From contig JBBISU010000021.1 of assembly GCA_037441225.1 (NCBI GenBank), positions 1 to 43,788 of the forward strand: a DNA stretch of 43,788 nt. The letters run 5' to 3'. Under the pieces are notes generated by a model. That model worked only from the letters and a program-made list of their open reading frames with translations. It did no database searches and was not told the DNA's origin. Positions within the stretch are counted from its first letter, which is position 1. Each line of letters begins with the position of its first letter. Shown here in pieces: positions 34,904-42,837 of this stretch. The stretch is from JBBFMJ01 sp037441225 (GTDB taxonomy: Bacteria; Acidobacteriota; Thermoanaerobaculia; UBA2201). The position numbers were made by a program, and so were the translations under genes.

Positions 34904-36142
34904 ATGTTTTCAGAAATATTGAATTTATGCTTTTTGTCTTTTAAAACCCATAAAATAAGAAGTTTTTTATCAGCCCTTGGTGTTTTTTTTGGAGTTGGAG
35001 CTGTAATAGGTATGCTTTCAATTGGTGAAGGAGCAAGGAAGGAAGTTTTAAATTTAATTAAAATGATGGGAGAAAAGCATATAATTTTAAAGGTTTCAAA
35101 AAGCTTTCAAGAAAATGGTGAAAATAAAGATAAAAGCTTTTATGGCCTTGGTTTTTCAGATTTAAGAATATTAAAAGAAGGGCTTCCAGATATAAAAGCA
35201 ATATCTCCATATAAAAAAATAGAAAATATAGAAGTTTATACAGAATTAGGAGAAAAAACAAAGGGTAATCTGTATGCAGTTCAAAAAGATTATAAAGAAA
35301 TATTAAATCTTCAAATAAAGAGTGGCAGGTTTTTTGTTGAAGAAGATGAAAAAGAATGTTTCAATGTCTGTGTAATTGGAAAAAGCATTTCTTTAAAATT
35401 GTTTGGAAGCCAGAAGCCAGAGGGACAAAAGATAAAAATTTTAAACAATTGGTATACAGTTGTGGGAACTTTATCGGATATGAAGGGAAAGAAAGGAAAG
35501 CTGGAAGGTCTGGAAACAGAAGAAATAGATAAATCAATCTATGTGCCTTTAAGAACCTTTTTGTTAAAAGAAGGAGTTAAAGAAAATACTTCGACCTTTG
35601 ATGAAATTGCTATTACTTTAAATGATTTAAAAGGGCTTAAAACAAAAAAAATATATATAGAAAAACTTTTCAAAAGGTTACATCAAAAAGCAGAAGATGT
35701 AGAAGTGGTTGTTCCTCTTCTCATATTAAAGCAAAAACAAGAGACCCAGAGGATTTTCAATATAGTTATGGCTTGTATTGCAGGAATATCTCTCTTGGTT
35801 GGAGGGATTGGAATTATGAATATTATGCTTGCTTCTGTCTTAGAAAGAATAAGAGAAATTGGAATAAGAAGAGCAGTTGGAGCAAGAAAAAAAGATATAA
35901 TGCTACAATTTTTGCTTGAAGCATCCTTTATATCTGGAATAGGTGGCTTAGCAGGAATAATTTTAGGATTTATAATTGCTTATAGCGTCTCTTTTTTTGC
36001 AAAATGGACAACAACTGTTCCTCTCTGGTCTATCTTTCTTTCTTTTGGAATTTCAATTGCTGTCGGGATTATTTTTGGATACTGGCCCTCAAAAAAGGGC
36101 GCAGAAGCAAATCCAATTGAAGCATTAAGGTATGAAGCATAA
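34904..36142 (+). CDS. MacB-type ABC transporter permease (FtsX superfamily)
   Basis: A 412-residue permease with a helix near the N-terminus (about 18-40), a large periplasmic MacB_PCD domain and three C-terminal helices (about 285-405) with the FtsX signature region ERIREIGIRRAVGARKKDI. Normally the adaptor, an ATPase and a permease are adjacent. Here no ATPase gene lies between or beside them, so ATP hydrolysis must be provided from elsewhere or the pair is non-canonical. It starts 1 nt after the adaptor stop. The substrate is unknown. Confidence 0.9.
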   Translation: MFSEILNLCFLSFKTHKIRSFLSALGVFFGVGAVIGMLSIGEGARKEVLNLIKMMGEKHIILKVSKSFQENGENKDKSFYGLGFSDLRILKEGLPDIKAISPYKKIENIEVYTELGEKTKGNLYAVQKDYKEILNLQIKSGRFFVEEDEKECFNVCVIGKSISLKLFGSQKPEGQKIKILNNWYTVVGTLSDMKGKKGKLEGLETEEIDKSIYVPLRTFLLKEGVKENTSTFDEIAITLNDLKGLKTKKIYIEKLFKRLHQKAEDVEVVVPLLILKQKQETQRIFNIVMACIAGISLLVGGIGIMNIMLASVLERIREIGIRRAVGARKKDIMLQFLLEASFISGIGGLAGIILGFIIAYSVSFFAKWTTTVPLWSIFLSFGISIAVGIIFGYWPSKKGAEANPIEALRYEA

Positions 36143-36261
36143 GTATGAAAAAGAATAGGTAAATAATATGAATGGATCAGAGTTAGTAAATATTTAAAAA
36201 TTTTTTTTCAATTGCAATATTATTTGATAAAATGAAGAAAAAGATTATAAAATATTTATAT

Positions 36262-36425
36262 GGCAACACTGATTCTTGGCAGGCTAAAGAACCTGCGGCT
36301 GCATTAAAATAAAAACCATAATATTTGCATTGGCACAAAAATCCACATAAAAAACGGACAGTGGACAACGGACGCGAAAAACGGATTTTGGAAAACGGAC
36401 ACGGACAACGGACAACTGCTCTATT
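36262..36425. repeat. Composite degenerate intergenic repeat, copy 2
   Basis: It starts with a palindrome, GCAGG (36279-36283) and CCTGC (36292-36296) with an 8-nt loop, within GGCAGGCTAAAGAACCTGCG. A GGACA/ACGG-rich tract follows. The 21 bp at 36390-36410 are identical to 3433-3453, and CTGCTCTATT at 36416-36425 repeats 3467-3476. Weaker matches (ATTGGCAC/ATTGCCAC and CACATAAAA/CACACAAAA) extend the similarity upstream, in the same order as in copy 1. Confidence 0.6.
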
Positions 36426-36429
36426 AAGG

Positions 36430-36458
36430 TTGACTTTTTTCAATTTCTAAGGTATATT
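36430..36458 (+). promoter_or_regulatory. Promoter of rocA
   Basis: TTGACT (36430-36435), a 17-bp spacer and TATATT (36453-36458), 26 nt before the ATG. An AGGAGG ribosome site precedes the start, so the leader is short but conventional, as for gapA. Confidence 0.7.
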
Positions 36459-36484
36459 TTTAGAAAATTTTTAAGGAGGTATGT

Positions 36485-38041
36485 ATGAAATTTGTGCCAG
36501 AATTTAAAAATGAACCATTGACGGATTTTTCAAATCCAGAAAAAAGAAAGAAACAAGAGGAAGCAATTGAAAAAGTTTTAAAAGAAAAGGGGAAAGAATA
36601 CCCGTTGGTTTTGGGAGGGAGAAGGGTCTTTGCAAAAGAGAAGTTTAATTCCATTAATCCTTCAAAGACTGATGAAGTTTTAGGGGTTTTTCAAAAAGCA
36701 GACAATAAACTTGCTGTAGAGGCAATAGAAGAAGCTTTAAAAGCTTTTGAAGAATGGAAGTGGCATTCAGCAAAGGAAAGAGCTTGTTTTTTATTTAAAG
36801 TTGCAAATTTGATGAGAAAAAAGAGGTTTTATTTGAATGCCTGGATGATTTTGGAAGTGGGAAAAAACTGGGTTGAGGCAGATGCAGATACAGCAGAAGC
36901 AATTGATTTTTGTGAATTTTATGGAAGAGAAATGATAAGGTTATCAGAACATCAAGAACTTACAACAAGGGAAGGGGAGGCAGTTGAATTAAAATATATT
37001 CCTCTGGGTGCAGGTATTGTAATCCCTCCATGGAACTTCCCTTGTGCAATACTTGTTGGTATGACAACTGCTTCAATTGTTACAGGGAATACAGTTGTTT
37101 TAAAACCTGCTTCTGATACACCAGGAATTGCCTATGCCTTTTTTGAAATTTTGGAAGAAGCAGGGCTCCCCCCTGGGGTTGTAAATTTTTTAACTGGTTC
37201 TGGTTCAATTGCAGGTGAAACGCTTGTTTTGCATCCAAAGACAAGGTTTATTGCCTTTACTGGTTCAAAAGAAGTGGGCTTAAGGATTTTTGAAAATGCT
37301 TCCAAATTGCAAAAAGGACAAATCTGGCTTAAAAGGACAATCCTTGAAATGGGAGGAAAAGATTTTATAATTGTAGATGATGAAGCAGATATGGAAACAG
37401 CACTTCAATCTGTATATGCATCTGCTTGGGGGTTTCAAGGTCAAAAGTGTTCTGCCTGTTCTCGCTTGATTTTACAGGAAAAGATTTATGATGAATTTAT
37501 TGAAAAATTTATACCAATGGTTGAAAAGATGAAGATTGGAGATACAAGGATTTATGAAAATTATTTAGGACCTGTTGCAAACAAGTCATCTTATGGAAAG
37601 ATATTGGAATATATTGAAATTGGGAAAAAAGAAGGGAAACTTCTTGCAGGTGGTGGCGCCCATAAAAATAAAGATGGTTATTTTATCCTTCCAACAGTTT
37701 TTGGAGATGTAAAAGCAGATGCAAGGATTGCCCAGGAAGAAATTTTTGGACCAGTTCTTGCAATAATTAAATATAAAAATTTTGAAGAAGCAATTGAGAT
37801 AGCAAATGGAACAGAATATGGATTGACTGGTGCATTGATTACAAGAAATAGAAAAAAGATATGGGAAGGAAAGAAAAAACTTCATTGTGGGAACCTTTAT
37901 ATAAACAGGAAGTGTACTGGTGCCCTCGTGGGTGTTCATCCCTTTGGTGGTTTTAATATGTCTGGAACTGATTCAAAAGCAGGGGGAAAGGATTATTTAT
38001 TATTATTTACACAAGCAAAATCAATTTCTGAAGGATTATAA
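36485..38041 (+). CDS. rocA: Delta-1-pyrroline-5-carboxylate dehydrogenase (L-glutamate gamma-semialdehyde dehydrogenase)
   Basis: Oxidises glutamate semialdehyde to glutamate in proline/arginine catabolism. The 518 residues match the RocA/PutA-C family. Aldehyde-dehydrogenase landmarks are PPWNFPCAI with Asn184, Lys207 in VLKPAS, FTGSKEVG, general base Glu288 in EMGGKD, and catalytic Cys322 in GQKCSACSR. No proline dehydrogenase (putA/putB) gene lies in the window, so the upstream proline step must be encoded elsewhere. Its TAA overlaps the next ATG (TAATG). Confidence 0.95.
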   Translation: MKFVPEFKNEPLTDFSNPEKRKKQEEAIEKVLKEKGKEYPLVLGGRRVFAKEKFNSINPSKTDEVLGVFQKADNKLAVEAIEEALKAFEEWKWHSAKERACFLFKVANLMRKKRFYLNAWMILEVGKNWVEADADTAEAIDFCEFYGREMIRLSEHQELTTREGEAVELKYIPLGAGIVIPPWNFPCAILVGMTTASIVTGNTVVLKPASDTPGIAYAFFEILEEAGLPPGVVNFLTGSGSIAGETLVLHPKTRFIAFTGSKEVGLRIFENASKLQKGQIWLKRTILEMGGKDFIIVDDEADMETALQSVYASAWGFQGQKCSACSRLILQEKIYDEFIEKFIPMVEKMKIGDTRIYENYLGPVANKSSYGKILEYIEIGKKEGKLLAGGGAHKNKDGYFILPTVFGDVKADARIAQEEIFGPVLAIIKYKNFEEAIEIANGTEYGLTGALITRNRKKIWEGKKKLHCGNLYINRKCTGALVGVHPFGGFNMSGTDSKAGGKDYLLLFTQAKSISEGL

Positions 38042-38787
38042 TGAATTTATTTGAATTAGAAAAAAGGATAAATGAACTTTTGCAAATTGGAAATTTCAAT
38101 GATGATTCTATAAATGGAATCCAGGTTGAAGGAAAAAGGGAGGTAAAAAAAGTGGCAACGGGGGTATCTGCCTCCGTTGCCCTTTTTGATGAAGCAATTA
38201 AATTGGGTGCCGATGCAATAATTGTTCATCATGGCATTTTGTGGAGAGGAATGGATATTAAAATCTACTCTTCTTTTAAAGAAAGATTGAAGAAACTACT
38301 CTTAAATGATGTATCTTTATTAGCTTACCATCTACCTTTAGATGCCCATCCAGAGCTTGGGAACAATGCCCAAATTGGGAAAAAATTAAATTTAAGCAAC
38401 GGAATTCCTTTTGGTGAATATAAAGGAAACTTGATTGGCTTTTCTTATAACTGTAATTTTTCAATTGAAGAACTCTTAAAAAAAATGAAAGATTTATTTG
38501 GCGAACCAATAAACCATATTCCCTGCCAAAAGAAGTTGATAAAAAATATAGCAATTGTAAGTGGTGGGGCCCAAAAGGAATTTTTACAGGTTCAAGGTAA
38601 AGATATTGACTGCTTTATAACAGGAGAGATAAGTGAATTTGTTGTGGAATTGGCAAAAGAAATAAACTGTCACTTCATTTCTGCTGGGCATTATAGGACA
38701 GAGGTCTTTGGAATAAAGGCACTAACTGATTTTATAAAAGATTTGCAAATAGATACGAAATTTATTGATTTACCTCATTTTTATTAG
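38041..38787 (+). CDS. Nif3-like dinuclear metal centre protein
   Basis: A 248-residue member of the Nif3/YbgI/GTP-cyclohydrolase-I-type-2 family, which forms hexamers with a two-metal site. Metal-ligand motifs are IIVHHGILW, AYHLPLDAHPELGNNAQI and the C-terminal ISAGHYRTEVFG; FITGEISE is also conserved. The biochemical role remains unclear; many annotations as GTP cyclohydrolase are not supported. It is translationally coupled to rocA (TAATG). Confidence 0.93.
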   Translation: MNLFELEKRINELLQIGNFNDDSINGIQVEGKREVKKVATGVSASVALFDEAIKLGADAIIVHHGILWRGMDIKIYSSFKERLKKLLLNDVSLLAYHLPLDAHPELGNNAQIGKKLNLSNGIPFGEYKGNLIGFSYNCNFSIEELLKKMKDLFGEPINHIPCQKKLIKNIAIVSGGAQKEFLQVQGKDIDCFITGEISEFVVELAKEINCHFISAGHYRTEVFGIKALTDFIKDLQIDTKFIDLPHFY

Positions 38788-38795
38788 GAAGAAAA

Positions 38796-39474
38796 ATGTT
38801 TTTAATTTATTTCATTTTATTATTTGGACTTAACTTATCAAATTTGGAATCAAATTTTTTCCCATTAAAAAAAGAACAAAATGGGTTTATAAAGGCATTG
38901 TTAAGTGGGAAGTTGAAAATAAAATTATCAAGAAAAATATATCTTGGACTATGGAAGTAGTTGAAAATTTTGAAACAAATGAGATAATTATAGCAAAAGT
39001 TAAGGGGCATCCAGATGATTTGGCTTGGTATGAGGAAGGGAAAAACCCTTCCGAAAGAGTAATTATTTGGGATGGAAAAGATTACTATGAAATTCAATAC
39101 AGTAAAAGCTACAATGAATTAATAGAAATGTATAAAAATAATAAGGAAGATTTTTTGCTTTTTTGAAACCAGATAATATTATCCTTTCTTTTCCTTTAGA
39201 AGAAGGGAAAATTTGGGGAAGTGATGATTCATTTCCTCGAGATGATAGTATGTATTGCTGGGTTTTAGAAGAAGTTGGTAATAAGAAACTTAAAATTAAG
39301 GGTTTAAAATCCAAAAAATTAGTTAAAGTTTTTTTGATTTCCTATGGCACTCTTCCAGACCATATTTTTATTGAATATGCGGAAGGAATTGGAATAATAA
39401 GATATGAATATGGACATCATGGAACTGTTTCGGAATGCAATATGAAATTAGCAGAATTCATTAAGGGAAAATAA
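38796..39474 (+). pseudogene. Secreted-protein gene broken by two homopolymer frameshifts
   Basis: Three successive fragments read as one protein of about 225 residues. Fragment 1 (ATG 38796, stop 38960) encodes a signal peptide and FFPLKKEQ. In the -1 frame the sequence continues as KWVYKGIVKWEVENKI to MEVVENFETNE, VKGHPDDLAWYEEGKNPS and ends at 39166. Another -1 shift leads to KPDNIILSFPLEEGKIWG and the end HHGTVSECNMKLAEFI. The shifts fall at A7 (38867-38873) and T6 (39159-39164). Each is repaired by one extra base. The segments match a secreted family I recall from Acidobacteria with the pattern KKGNKWVYKG...GHPDDLAWYEEGK...HHGTVSE. It is a pseudogene, an assembly error, or a gene read by slippage. 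Confidence 0.75.
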
Positions 39475-39498
39475 TATCTGTTTTTATTTAAAATTTTT

Positions 39499-39528
39499 TT
39501 GTTTTTTTTATTAAAAATGTTTTATAAT
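39499..39528 (+). promoter_or_regulatory. Promoter of the DUF4388-DnaJ-TPR gene (leaderless)
   Basis: TTGTTT (39499-39504), an 18-bp spacer and TATAAT (39523-39528) end 8 nt before the ATG at 39537. No ribosome site is present. Confidence 0.55.
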
Positions 39529-39536
39529 ATAAAGAA

Positions 39537-41036
39537 ATGAGAGAATCATCTTCAATTTTTAAACCTTTTCCAGAAATTGTTGCTGCTTTACACAGGCAGG
39601 GCAAGAGTGGAATCCTTGAATTCAAGGATGAGACATCTTCTTACAGGATTCATTTTCATAAAGGTTCAATTTTAGCTGTTGAAGGTGGAGGATTAAAGGA
39701 TGCTCTTTCCCAGCGTCTTGTAAATTCAGGGAAAGTTGCTCCTTGGGATTTAGAACTGGCAATGGAAGTTGCAAAAGGGGCAAAAGGAAAGAAATTGGGG
39801 CAAATTTTAATTGAAATGGGGCTTTTAAAAAAAGAAGCATTGATTTCAGAATTAAATCAAAAATTAAAGGATACTTTTACTGCTCTCTTTGATTTAGAAA
39901 AAGTTCAGTTTAATTTTTATGAAGAAGATGTCCAGCCATCTCTTTGGACGATAATTCCTACTTTTACAACAGCAGATTTAATATTGGAAGGTTGTAGAAA
40001 TATGAAAAATACCCTTCCAATAACAAGGATGCTCCGCTACCCGGAAAATTATTTGTCTGTTTCATCGGATGCAAAAATGATTTATCAAAAGGCAAAACTT
40101 TCTGAAAAGGAAAAGAGGATTTTATCTTTTTTAAAAGAGCCAAAACAAGTAAAGGAATTAATAGAATGGCTTGGTGGTGATAAATTTGAAACAATGAAGA
40201 TAGTTTATGGCTTAATTATTTCTGGTTTTTTGGATTTAACAAAAGAAAAACCAGCTGAAGTTTTTTCAATCCCTTTTCCACAGGAACAAACTGCAGTTCC
40301 TGTAACCCGTGGAGAAGTAGTTGAAAAATTTAACAAAATTGGCGTTGTTAATTATTATGAATTTTTGGGATTAAATACAGAGGTAAAGGAATTGCAAATT
40401 GAAAAGGCATTTCAAAATTTAGCATATAAATTTCACCCAGACCATGCAACAAATGAATCAATTTCTGATTTAAAGGACAAATTAGAAGCAATTTTTTTGT
40501 ACCTTGTAAAGATAAGAAATACTTTACGTGATCCAAAAACAAGAAAAGAATATGATAAGTCAATTAAAGAAGATAAAAAAGAATCAACAGTTGTGCGACT
40601 TTCATCAGCAGTAACTCATTATAAATATGCAATGAAAATGATTTCTCAAAGGAAGATTCAGGAAGCCATTATGTCCCTTTTGCAAGCTATTGAAAATGAC
40701 CCTTCAAATCCCCTTTATCCATATAAATTGGGGCAGCTTTTAAAAAGATTTCCAGATCAACAGAAGGAAGCAGAATTAAATTTTAAAAGGGCTTTGGAAT
40801 TAGACCCTTTAAATACAGACATTATGTTAGAACTGGCAGAACTTTATGTAAAAAATAATATGCAAGCAAAGGCAGAGTTATTATTCAACCAAGCATTACA
40901 GCTTGATCCATTAAACCCAGAATTACAACTAAGAGCAGTCCATTTTGTCTCTGAAAAAAAACTACCATTAAAAGAAATTGCAATATTTCTTTTAGGCGTT
41001 TTGGTTACTATAATTTTAAATAATATATTTTTTTAA
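39537..41036 (+). CDS. DUF4388-DnaJ-TPR protein with C-terminal membrane anchor
   Basis: A 499-residue multidomain protein. An N-terminal DUF4388/PATAN-like domain (about 1-120: SGILEFKDETSSYRIHFHKGSILAVEGGG) is followed by a helical linker. A J-domain (about 270-345) has YYEFLGLNTEV, the essential HPD in KFHPDHATN and RKEYD. TPR repeats follow (about 360-470, IQEAIMSLLQAIENDPSNPLYP), then a hydrophobic tail (about 480-498). The J-domain should stimulate a DnaK ATPase at the membrane; DUF4388 proteins often serve in signalling. It starts with a leaderless promoter and has no operon partner. Confidence 0.88.
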   Translation: MRESSSIFKPFPEIVAALHRQGKSGILEFKDETSSYRIHFHKGSILAVEGGGLKDALSQRLVNSGKVAPWDLELAMEVAKGAKGKKLGQILIEMGLLKKEALISELNQKLKDTFTALFDLEKVQFNFYEEDVQPSLWTIIPTFTTADLILEGCRNMKNTLPITRMLRYPENYLSVSSDAKMIYQKAKLSEKEKRILSFLKEPKQVKELIEWLGGDKFETMKIVYGLIISGFLDLTKEKPAEVFSIPFPQEQTAVPVTRGEVVEKFNKIGVVNYYEFLGLNTEVKELQIEKAFQNLAYKFHPDHATNESISDLKDKLEAIFLYLVKIRNTLRDPKTRKEYDKSIKEDKKESTVVRLSSAVTHYKYAMKMISQRKIQEAIMSLLQAIENDPSNPLYPYKLGQLLKRFPDQQKEAELNFKRALELDPLNTDIMLELAELYVKNNMQAKAELLFNQALQLDPLNPELQLRAVHFVSEKKLPLKEIAIFLLGVLVTIILNNIFF

Positions 41037-41238
41037 AGCCATAGTAAAAAAATATTTAAAAATTGTTCGCTCTATAGTGACACGTATATTCCTTTTAATT
41101 TATGATGTAAATAAAGAGGGTTTTCAAAAAAATTAAGAAAGCACTTTATGTAAAGCTCAAAAAATTAAAAAATTGAAATTCCCCTTGACAACCGTTTTTT
41201 TTGGTATAATTTCTTGAAATTTTTTTAAGGAGGTTGTG
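41037..41238. other. AT-rich spacer before the exported cassette
   Basis: Contains TTGACA (41185-41190) and TATAAT (41205-41210) separated by only 14 bp, including a T8 tract, then AAGGAGG ahead of a small ATG at 41239. The short spacer would make a poor sigma-70 promoter unless the T-tract has lost bases or the -10 is used alone. Confidence 0.5.
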
Positions 41239-41316
41239 ATGCTGTTTATTAAAAATGAAGACAAGGATACCCAGAATAAAATAAAAATAATTAGTAGGTT
41301 ATATGAAAAAATTTAG
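41239..41316 (+). CDS. Small 25-codon ORF upstream of the exported Cys protein
   Basis: It has a strong AAGGAGG ribosome site 6 nt before the ATG and encodes a 25-residue charged peptide. It overlaps the start of the next gene by 14 nt, so it may be a leader peptide that couples translation. It contains the left arm of the 13-bp inverted repeat. No homology recognised. Confidence 0.4.
   Translation: MLFIKNEDKDTQNKIKIISRLYEKI
41258..41270. repeat. Left arm of 13-bp inverted repeat flanking the Cys-protein gene
   Basis: AAGACAAGGATAC; its exact reverse complement is at 41726-41738. The pair brackets a 455-bp interval holding the Cys-protein gene. Confidence 0.6.
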
Positions 41317-41713
41317 TTTTGCATTTTTATTATTATTCAATGTTTTTTTATTTTCTAATAACTTTGAAGAGCAAAAAACTCTAACTCTAACAATCCCTGA
41401 AACAGACCTTATTATAAAGGATATTCCAACTCATAATAAAAATGAAGCCATTGCTCATGTTCGTTCTCAATTAAATCAAATTTTTTCTCATCTTAAACAA
41501 ACATATATTGATCAAGCATTATCTAATTATGAAGAATATTTGAACCAGCAAGAAAGTCAACCTTATTTTAATCAAAGTACTATAGTTTTTGAATGTCAAG
41601 TTGCCTATGATAGACATGGCGAAATTATTGGTTGCACTGAGCCTCCTCTTGATTGTACATGTGTTATTGTTATTGGTAAAAAAACTTTTAATTCAGATGG
41701 TTTAACAAGGTAG
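41303..41713 (+). CDS. Small exported cysteine-containing protein
   Basis: A 136-residue protein with a signal peptide (about 1-18, FSFAFLLLFNVFLFS). The mature part is Gln/Asn-rich and helical at first, then ends with a compact Cys block: Cys98, Cys111, Cys118 and Cys120 in CTEPPLDCTC. Four Cys could make two disulfides. No family recognised. It is the first of three exported genes in a row and overlaps the small ORF. The mixture of a short exported Cys protein with a beta-propeller neighbour recalls peptide loci next to 6-bladed propellers in Bacteroides (NVEALA type), an analogy only. Confidence 0.65.
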   Translation: MKKFSFAFLLLFNVFLFSNNFEEQKTLTLTIPETDLIIKDIPTHNKNEAIAHVRSQLNQIFSHLKQTYIDQALSNYEEYLNQQESQPYFNQSTIVFECQVAYDRHGEIIGCTEPPLDCTCVIVIGKKTFNSDGLTR

Positions 41714-41718
41714 TTTTA

Positions 41719-41748
41719 TTGATGAGTATCCTTGTCTTTTGTTAAAAT
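41719..41748 (+). promoter_or_regulatory. Possible promoter of the beta-propeller gene
   Basis: TTGATG (41719-41724), an 18-bp spacer and TAAAAT (41743-41748) precede an AGGAGG and the ATG at 41767. The right arm of the inverted repeat lies inside the spacer, where a bound protein could block it. Confidence 0.45.
41726..41738. repeat. Right arm of 13-bp inverted repeat
   Basis: GTATCCTTGTCTT, the exact reverse complement of 41258-41270. It sits after the Cys-protein stop codon and inside the spacer of the predicted promoter. Confidence 0.6.
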
Positions 41749-41766
41749 ATTAAAAGGAGGTTTAAA

Positions 41767-42675
41767 ATGAAAAACTTATTTCTTCTATATTTTTTACTTT
41801 TTCAGCCAATTTTATCGTTTCCATTAGAATTGGAAGAATTTCAAAGAATAGAACTTCCTCAATGCAAAAGTATAGATTCTTTGGTTATTCTACCCGATGG
41901 TTATGCGATTGCTGATAGCTATCAGCACAAAATTTTGATTTATGATAAAAATTTTTCTTTTATAAAATCCTTCGGAAAATTAAAGAAGACAGATGATGGA
42001 TTTGAAATATTTCTTTCTATGGCTTATTTTCCAAAAAATCTTTTATATATAAGCTCCCACTTTTCAAATGTTTCGATATTTAATCTTGAGGGAAATTTTT
42101 TAGGGACAATTATGACAGATGTAGGAGAAACAGTTAGATCAATTTTATATCAAAATGGTTTCATTATATTGGGAATTCCAAAGGAGCCATTAATAAGAAT
42201 ATATAAAGAAAATAAGCTGATTTCTTCTTTTGGTAAATTTCCAGATTATTATAAAAATTACCCTTCAGGAGCTATGATAAGTTTAGCTTCTTCATTTGAT
42301 ACTATTTATTGCGCATTGCCATTATCATATCCAATTTTAGGATTTACATATGAAGGAAAGAAAATAATAGAAATAGGTTCACCTGATTTAATGATTAAGC
42401 CATATAAAACACTTGATAATGAAGAAATAAAGGATTTTAAAAAAATAAGCGTAATAGCCCAAATTGTTTTGCTTAAAAATAAAATAATATCTGTTCAATT
42501 ATTGCCAAAAGGTCATTCTTATAAATATGCTTGGGATATCTTTTCCGTTGATGGAAAATTATTAAAATCAAGTTTTTTTATTAACTATTTCCTAATTTCA
42601 AATGATGGTGAAAATTTAATTTTACAAGATTATGAAAGAAAAAATAGAATAATTATAGCAAAGATTAAGGAATAA
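41767..42675 (+). CDS. Exported 6-bladed beta-propeller (NHL/TolB-like) protein
   Basis: A 302-residue protein with a signal peptide (about 1-18) and a repeated beta-strand pattern typical of NHL or 6-bladed propellers: DGYAIADSYQHKILIYDKNFSFIKSFG, then SNVSIFNLEGNFLGTI and ENKLISSFGKFPDYY. Such propellers usually bind ligands or proteins. AGGAGG precedes the ATG at 8 nt. It is followed by a degenerate thioredoxin-fold gene in the same orientation. The specific partner is unknown. Confidence 0.82.
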   Translation: MKNLFLLYFLLFQPILSFPLELEEFQRIELPQCKSIDSLVILPDGYAIADSYQHKILIYDKNFSFIKSFGKLKKTDDGFEIFLSMAYFPKNLLYISSHFSNVSIFNLEGNFLGTIMTDVGETVRSILYQNGFIILGIPKEPLIRIYKENKLISSFGKFPDYYKNYPSGAMISLASSFDTIYCALPLSYPILGFTYEGKKIIEIGSPDLMIKPYKTLDNEEIKDFKKISVIAQIVLLKNKIISVQLLPKGHSYKYAWDIFSVDGKLLKSSFFINYFLISNDGENLILQDYERKNRIIIAKIKE

Positions 42676-42837
42676 TGGATGATGTTGATTATAAAGTTCC
42701 AAAAGAGATATAATTTAAAATGCGAGTATATACAAAATTTTTTAAACATTTATGATAAAATATCTCTTAAGAATTGAATGATTTAATTAGTGAATTTCAG
42801 CTTGTGACTCATTATAAGATTATAATGGAGGTTTGGA

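Larger units (their letters stand above)
36143..36484. other. Intergenic region before rocA with composite repeat
   Basis: The 342 bp contain an AT-rich first part, a hairpin near 36279-36296, the second copy of the composite repeat to 36425, then the rocA promoter and AGGAGG ribosome site. No ORF of note was found. Confidence 0.7.

Noticed and set aside
36262..36425. CRISPR-like array in the ACGGAC/GGACAACG tract
   Set aside because: The repeated units are about 6-10 bp, irregularly spaced, and no cas genes are nearby.
38951..39166. Independent 71-codon gene starting at 38951
   Set aside because: Its frame is open and meaningful well upstream of that ATG (KWVYKGIVKWEVENKI), showing it is the middle part of a frameshifted gene.
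42720..42755. 11-codon ORF with TATAAT 5 nt upstream between the propeller and thioredoxin-fold genes
   Set aside because: Too short to support as a gene, and the -10-to-ATG spacing can occur by chance in this AT-rich DNA; it may be a gene remnant.
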